A stretch of 64,000 bases of DNA from Astropecten irregularis. Its lineage: Eukaryota > Echinodermata > Asteroidea > Paxillosida > Astropectinidae. The notes beneath the pieces are model-generated. The model ran no database searches. It was not told where the DNA came from and saw nothing but the letters and a program-made list of their open reading frames with translations. Location of the stretch: NCBI GenBank assembly GCA_963971285.1, contig OZ020251.1:3224001-3288000 (forward strand), in the 5' to 3' direction. The translations under genes and the position numbers were made by a program. Of this stretch, positions 58,262 to 64,000 are shown piece by piece; the first letter of the stretch is position 1; every line of letters starts with the position of its first letter.

Positions 58262-60747
58262 TCTAATTTAAAACAGACGTATCGGTATGTACTAAATAAT
58301 AACCCATTAATAACCAAAATTCCCCTACTTAACTCTCATTTCTTGTTTGCAAATAACAATAATTATTATTTGAGTGGTGAACATTGTACATGTACTTCTA
58401 CGATAGATTCGGGTAAGAAATGTGTTAGGTAAATATTTCAGCATGAATATATTCTTCGAAGCAAGAAAGAGAAATATTATTAAGCGAGATTGGAAAGTTA
58501 TATTGTAGTAACTTGGTCAAGTATGGTAAATGTTTTGCAAACTTTATTTATTTTGTGTACATGCTGGATCAAATAAAGTGAGATCGCTGATACGTTATTG
58601 TTTCTAAGTGAGATATTACTATTTCAACTGCGATGTTTATACACATTAAAACTGATGAATATTAAGTAAATCTTCCGAAACATAATGAGCTATGAGTAGA
58701 AACACAGAATAAAAAACAACATTATTTTACATACACAGAATATTCCCAATTGCCACCGCGTCCCGAAAATGTCTTAACATCGAAGCAATGGCGTTTTCTA
58801 TTGTTACCAATGTCTGTTTACTTCACTGCAATAGATTTCTGCTCACGCCATTTCCTTCTAACGTTTTCTGCAAAAAATCAAAATTGATAATCAAATTATT
58901 AAGTATCATCATTCCATATTAAAACAAAACAATTAACAATTTTTTTTAATTTGAGCCCCAACAAATTCAAGCTTCCATGAACACACTATGTTTTGCAGGG
59001 TATTGAAGCAGATCTTCTAGCATTGACAGAAGGTACTTTAACTTGAATTAAACAAGAGGTTATTTCCACAACCTTAAAACTTTGAATACAAAATGGCTGC
59101 TATATATGGATGCCACGCGAGAGTGCAATACTGTGTGCCAGAATGGATCCAATGTCGGCCATTTTGTATCCAACTTCGCAGCTGGTCTCTTTCAAAGCGA
59201 CTCTGAATCGTTCAATTCCCAATATGCTTGTTTGGTTGTTTGATTCACGCACGAGATCCTGCTGATCCGGATCCCATTTTAGCGTATATCCTGCATTGGA
59301 CGTGAAACTGCAGATCCCGGATCTCGTGGCGAATCAAACAGACCCCTATGAGAGTTTTCTTCACACAAGATCTCTATTAAAGGTTTACAGTAATCAAAAC
59401 ACATATTCAGTTAAATACAACTGTATTGTTATAAAACTCAACCTGGCTATCATTGTTTGTACTAACAAATATTGTATATAGAAAAAGGCGGTATTTCAGA
59501 CCCATAATTTAGCACCCCACTTTTCGCGACGAAAAACCTTGCTTACGTCACATGCAAAACGCCACAAAGTATACTGTGGTGCGAGCCTATAATAGTTCTG
59601 TATGTGACGTCACACTCTATTGTTGTGTGGATCGGTTCCCAGGAGGGCTTTTTTAGGGGGCGGGGCATACATGTACTGATTTTGTAACTTTTTAGTCAAA
59701 AGTAAGCACTTACATAAAAAATATAAATTTATATAGTAATAAATTATGCATGAAGCAATAATTTTAAAGCTCTTTTACCTCTATACTAATTTGGATTACA
59801 GTAAACCTTTAAGGATCAAATCAGTGATTCAAACGAGGGATGGCTCCATCCAGCAGACATTATATGGTGTGGGGATCAATGTATGGGCTTAGCGAACAAG
59901 AGCTTTATGAAACATTAAGGCATATCAGCTAGTCCCAAAGTGGAAGCTTTTAAAGCAGATCCCATATGATATTATAGGAGTTTGATATCAAACCACAGGT
60001 CTGTCAATGATATTAAACCATGGGCGTAGATCACGGGGGGGTTAGGGGGGTTGCAACCCCCCCAGGTTTTCACTTTTTATATATATATAAAATTAATTTG
60101 TGCACACACGTATATGGAAGCAAGACCCAGATACAAGATCAACCCCCCCAGGTCTGAGGATGTGTCTACACTACTGTATTAAACGAATGGTTTTCTCCTA
60201 CAATCATTGAACATACGGTATATTGTGATGGTATATGCGGTAACATCGTGTAACATGAACTACATTGTATACTTCTTCAAGTAATGTGGCTCTGCAAAGA
60301 GCCACATAATAACTCGACGTGCCGGCAGTTGTACTCTGGCCGTCTTCATCAGGAGTTATGTATACTTCTGAATTTTCTTTTTATGAGTCACATCAACTCA
60401 AAAAGGCTTTGTTTATTAGTTTGCAAAAGAAGAGAGATGTTTTACCAGTTCTTAGTGGTTTTTCCTTTTTCAATCTTTTCTGGGTCTCTGACTGACGCGG
60501 TTTTCTCTCCTTAATTTGTGGGCGAGTCCCCGCGTCGTCTGATCGGTCTTCATACTCCATGCTCAAACCTATTGATGAAAAAAAAAAAACGAAATAAAAT
60601 TATCCTCTCTGTTATTGCAGTTCTTGTTTCTGCTGTTATTGCTAGTGCTGCTGCCTTTCAATTTTGTAGCACCCACTTTGTGTAGATGAGTATTGGAATC
60701 CTAACACGGTAAAGCTATCATTATTCAATAGATTGCGACTTTGATGG

Positions 60748-60869
60748 GGACAGTCCATTCTAGCTCCACAGGTGTTGGAATTTGACAAACTATACTAGTT
60801 CCCAAAGAGAAGTCAAGGGAACTAGTTTGTCAACTTCAAACACCGAGGGAAGCTAGAATCGACTGTCCA
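60748..60869. repeat. foldback element
   Basis: GGACAGTCCATTCTAGCT pairs with AGCTAGAATCGACTGTCC, and inner arms AAACTATACTAGTTCCC / GGGAACTAGTTTGTC also pair. Confidence 0.8.
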
Positions 60870-61268
60870 CCCGAAATAAACTAGGCCTATGTGATATTTG
60901 TTTCACTATACCTCATAAAGATTCATAATTTCGTCGAGATTGGTATCAGTAAGTGCACTAAAATGTTCGTGTTTGTGAGCCTTCATGTAGGTCGAGACTC
61001 ATGCACGAACGCGCGCTGCTAACTTTTTCTATAGGATGCGCAGAAAGATGTTACATGCACAGTGAGATAATACATGTGTAATAGCTCCTTCGAAGACCCG
61101 GCCTACTCGCTGGTTATCTGCAAATAAATCCACTGGCACGTGATAGTGAATTGACCAATTGGGATTCGGCTATAGGTCATGAATATTTATGAGATATAGT
61201 AATTTGATTTGAACATGGTTTTCTCTTTCAAATGGCAATGCGTCCCTCAACAACCCTCAAAGGTGTGG

Positions 61269-62113
61269 TCATGCAAAACAGTTTGCAAACCTTGAGATCA
61301 TTATTTTTTCTGGACACTGACCTTCCTCGTCATCATTTGAGTCGCCTTCGTCCATTTCAACATCTTGTGGTGTCTGATCGGCTCCAAGACTGCCTACATC
61401 CGATGCCATGTCTTCATCATCACTATTCAAAGCGTTCTGCACAGGTTTCAGTTTGGGGAACAAGGGGTCTGTTGAGTGTGGTGGATCATAGTGGTAGTCG
61501 TCAGTCTGGTACAGGGGAGTTGGATGCTCGAAGCTTGGGGTGCTGTTGTGATGAGGTGCGATGTCGTCTTCAGATATCGAAGGGGGAGCCTCGGGCTCCG
61601 TGTCAGTTTGACTTGGGATGGGTTGAACATAGTTAACAGGGCGATGAAGCGGGCTTAAATCAGAAGGGCTGTTGGAAGGAGTCCCCGAAGGACCCTCGCC
61701 AATGATAGGAGGAACTGATGAACTAGGTTGACTTGTAATAACAAGACCAGGGTCGTTCATCAATTGTTCCCCACTTTGCCACGTCGAATCATCAGGACTA
61801 CTGCTCCTCTGACCCTCGTTCGGACTTCTCGTGCTTGCCTCGTCACCTGGCTCGCTTACATCCTGACGATTATTGATCAGGGCTTCGTGCTCATCTACGC
61901 CGGGCTGTGGAGCATTTGCAGTCCGAGGAGCAACTGCTGGCATCTTGGTTGATGTTGGGTGAGTGTGAGCGAGCTCGTGAGACTGCTCGTCTTCCTCGTG
62001 ATGAGGTGGTGGCACATCCTGTTCATCTCTATTATGATAAGGTTCTTCTTCGGATCTTCCCAAAGAGACCGGCAAAGTAGGGTGGAGCACAGGCTGTGTT
62101 GATTTTTCAGGAT
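61269..62113 (-). CDS. terminal exon, Pro/Ser/acidic-rich
   Basis: Acceptor TTTGTATCTGCAG at 62114-62126 on the minus strand; stop TGA at 61269-61271. The sequence is low in hydrophobics, with histidine/proline runs. Most of it is predicted by eye to be unfolded. Confidence 0.65.
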
Positions 62114-63677
62114 CTGCAGATACAAAAAAAAAGTATTGAAAGAGCTGTGTTTCATTATCCTTTTTGTTATTTTTCCCTTTTTAGGCATTTTATCAAAAGC
62201 TTGCCTTTTCTTACTAAATAAGGCTTTAACTAACAGTATAATACTATCAAGAGCACAGTATACAGCCATTGGCGTCAATCAGATAATGACAGAAAGAAAG
62301 CTATCATCCGATCTGAACAGTCTGTATATAATGCTTGCTGTACCTTGATGTTGTGGCGATGAATCCTTGGAGTCGTCATAATCGCAACTGACTGCATTCT
62401 CAACACCAGTAGAGTTATCACTGAATGATGGCTGATGTGGGTGTATCTTGGTAGGTGAGGGCGCTTGATTGTCTTCGCTGGATGTGCTGATTTGTCTCCC
62501 TCTTTCCCGTTTCTGATCATACTTCTTCTGTCTAGCTTCAGATTGTCTGTTACGCTTTGCTTTTTGTTTCTCTGCAGCCTTCTTCCTGGGTTTCCGTACT
62601 GACTCACTGTCTTCGAGGTCACGCTCTTGTGTACGTTGGATTGTGGGTGCCTGCATAACATCACGATATGGTACCCCGGAAGCTATTGATAAAATGAATG
62701 AAGTTTATCATCACCTCGTACTATTTGGTGCACACATCGGTTGATATTATGTGGGGTGCTAGCTGTTGCCTAGTTGTCTGGCGTGTTGAACTCAAAGTCT
62801 TGTGGTCCATCTAGAGATTGTGGGTTCGAATCCAGCCATGGGTTACTGGCGCTTGCGTCCGTGGGCAAGACGCTTTGTCACATATTGCTCCTCTTCACCC
62901 AGGTAGAGATGGCTTTGTGGTCTGATTAGCCTCTATGCACTGAATACGATAGCCCGGGGCTGCATACTCCCCAGGGAGTTGAGATGGTTTCAGGAATGTA
63001 AATTATGGCCCGATGACCAGGGATAATAATGAATTTGTAATGCGCAGTAGAGTGTACTCATATACCTGTGTAATATAAATGTCCTATATTATCAATATTA
63101 TTGCCAGCAAGTTAACGGCAGACTTAACGAATGGATAAGCAAATAACAATCTTCTTGAGCGGAGACATTATAAGGATACGTTTCTTAGAAAAAATAACCA
63201 ACAAAAGTAACAATTCAAGTCAGGTACCTTAAGCTATTATTTACACTTGTTCATAATTCCAATTGGCTATTAATGAAAAAAGGGCTAGGTTTGCCTTTTA
63301 TTTTGTGTTCGTTTTCTTTTTGCTTTTGTTTTATTTTTGTTTCAATTTAGATATCATTGATCATATCATGATCAGGCATCAAACAAAGGCTTGCTTAGAT
63401 GAGAACTATTATCGATGTTTTCATCTTGTTTAATTATCACATCCGCCTAAGTTCGGGCATGGATCTTACAAAGGACCAAGAGACTACCTTATTCGAAGAT
63501 ATTACATCTACGCATTGTTTGTAAAGGTATAGTTCTGCATAAAGGTATATGTTTGCCTGTATGAGTATATAACATCTGCGTAGCTAGCGTGTTGTTCAAT
63601 ATTACCTTCCACAATTTGCTGTGGTTTTACTTCATTACTGGTGTTTTCCTCTTTTGTGTCTGTCTTTGTCTTGTCAT
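61269..63677 (-). CDS. 3' end of a gene for a disordered basic/acidic protein
   Basis: Three exons on the minus strand: 63606-63677, 62344-62682 and 61269-62113, all joined in phase 1 by GT-AG introns. The 5' part lies beyond the window. The first exon is polar (KTKTDTKEENTSNEVKPQQ). The second has a Lys/Arg-rich block (RKPRKKAAEKQKAKRNRQSE, ARQKKYDQKRERGRQ) that resembles a nuclear localisation or DNA/RNA-contacting basic region. The last has 281 codons rich in Pro, Ser, Asp, Glu and His, ending in an acidic stretch (NSDDEDMASD, EMDEGDSNDDEEG). No folded domain is visible. It could be a nuclear protein or the tail of a receptor; no family is claimed. Confidence 0.6.
62344..62682 (-). CDS. 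internal exon with Lys/Arg-rich block
   Basis: 113 codons, phase 1-1, acceptor TTTATCAATAG and donor GTACAG. The basic block is followed by a Ser/Pro-rich part (STSSEDNQAPSPTKIHPH). Confidence 0.65.
62755..63060 (+). mobile_element. tRNA-derived SINE (family S3)
   Basis: CTAGTTGTCTGGCGTGTTGA and TGTGGGTTCGAATCCAGCC form A and B boxes, followed by GGGCAAGACGCTTTGTCAC, a motif type common in the body of invertebrate tRNA SINEs. It lies in an intron of the minus-strand gene. Confidence 0.7.
63606..63677 (-). CDS. small exon of the same gene
   Basis: 24 codons, phase 1-1. The donor GAAG|GTAATA is good. The acceptor (TAACCAAGCAAGCAG) is weaker, so the 5' edge is uncertain. Confidence 0.45.
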
Positions 63678-63702
63678 CTGCTTGCTTGGTTAGACACACT
63701 TT

Positions 63703-64000
63703 CACCCATATTACTATGGTGTGGCCCTCTAGCAGACAGTAAATGGTAATACAATGGCAACACCATACCATAGTGTGGCTCTCCAGCAGAATACATGGTA
63801 TTACCATGGCTACACCATACCATTGTGTGGCATTCTAGCAGAGAGTAGATGGTAATACCATGGTAACACCAATTCATAGTGTGGCTCTCCAGCAGAATAC
63901 ATGGTATTACCATGGCTACACCATACCATTGTGTGGCATTCTAGTAGAGAGTAGATGGTAATACCATGGCAACACCAAACTATAGTGTGGCTCTCCAGCA
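63703..64000. repeat. satellite, ~106-bp unit made of two ~53-bp halves
   Basis: TAGTGTGGCTCTCCAGCAG recurs at 63771, 63877 and 63983, a spacing of 106. The halves alternate GCTCTCCAGCAGAATACATG with GCATTCTAGCAGAGAGTAGA around ATGGTAATACCATGG palindromes. It continues past the window end. Confidence 0.9.

Larger units (their letters stand above)
56968..61268. other. non-coding stretch with repeats
   Basis: No supported gene. Contains an S1 SINE (57597-57725), an R1b MITE (57891-58261), paired GATTCACGCACGAGATCC / GGATCTCGTGGCGAATC arms at 59242-59342, a CRE-type TGACGTCA at 59605-59612, a G/C-run repeat at 60018-60165 and a foldback at 60748-60869. Confidence 0.45.

Noticed and set aside
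60285..60308. Histone-type 3' stem-loop (GTGGCTCT...AGAGCCAC)
   Set aside because: The stem resembles the histone hairpin, but the loop is GCAA and not the U-rich consensus, and no histone gene or downstream element is nearby.

Overview
The window looks like a piece of a marine invertebrate deuterostome genome, most likely an echinoderm. That is an inference from AT-rich sequence full of short inverted-repeat elements, frequent AGGCCTA-type words, GT-AG introns, tRNA-derived SINEs, and Ig-domain receptors and receptor tyrosine kinases with many introns. There is no prokaryotic operon, rRNA operon or CRISPR array. All gene models below were read by hand from splice sites, reading-frame phase and conserved residues; no similarity search was run.

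Layout. (1) 1-11.5 kb: mostly non-coding, rich in MITE-like inverted repeats, with one doubtful 3' gene end near 1.6-2.2 kb. (2) 11.5-21.0 kb, plus strand: a receptor gene in which every intron is phase 1. It has a signal-peptide exon, three Ig-like exons, one membrane span, three small cytoplasmic exons and a 284-residue C-terminal exon that looks like a beta-propeller. A half C-type-lectin exon with its own signal peptide lies upstream and could be an alternative first exon. (3) 20.95-37.27 kb and 39.85-56.97 kb: two head-to-tail copies of a ~16-17 kb segment. Each carries a complete minus-strand receptor tyrosine kinase (signal peptide, three Ig-like exons, membrane span, full kinase domain). 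The kinases are tail-to-tail with the Ig/propeller receptor, and copy B begins inside a leftover piece of that receptor's last exon. (4) 37.27-39.85 kb: the spacer, with a broken Penelope-like reverse transcriptase, a ~680 bp pyrimidine-only-like tract and an inverted repeat that spans the start of copy B. (5) 57-61.2 kb: non-coding repeats. (6) 61.27-63.68 kb, minus strand: the 3' end of a gene for a disordered, lysine/arginine-rich then acidic protein, followed by a ~106 bp satellite that runs off the window.

How it fits together. The main interest is a cluster of surface receptors: an Ig receptor with an apparent intracellular propeller domain, next to a recently duplicated Ig-ectodomain tyrosine kinase pair. 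Both kinases keep all catalytic motifs. Most of their protein differences lie outside the catalytic core, and the second Ig exon differs most. Insertions present in only one copy (SINE, hAT-like and other elements) date events after the duplication and show empty sites in the partner copy.
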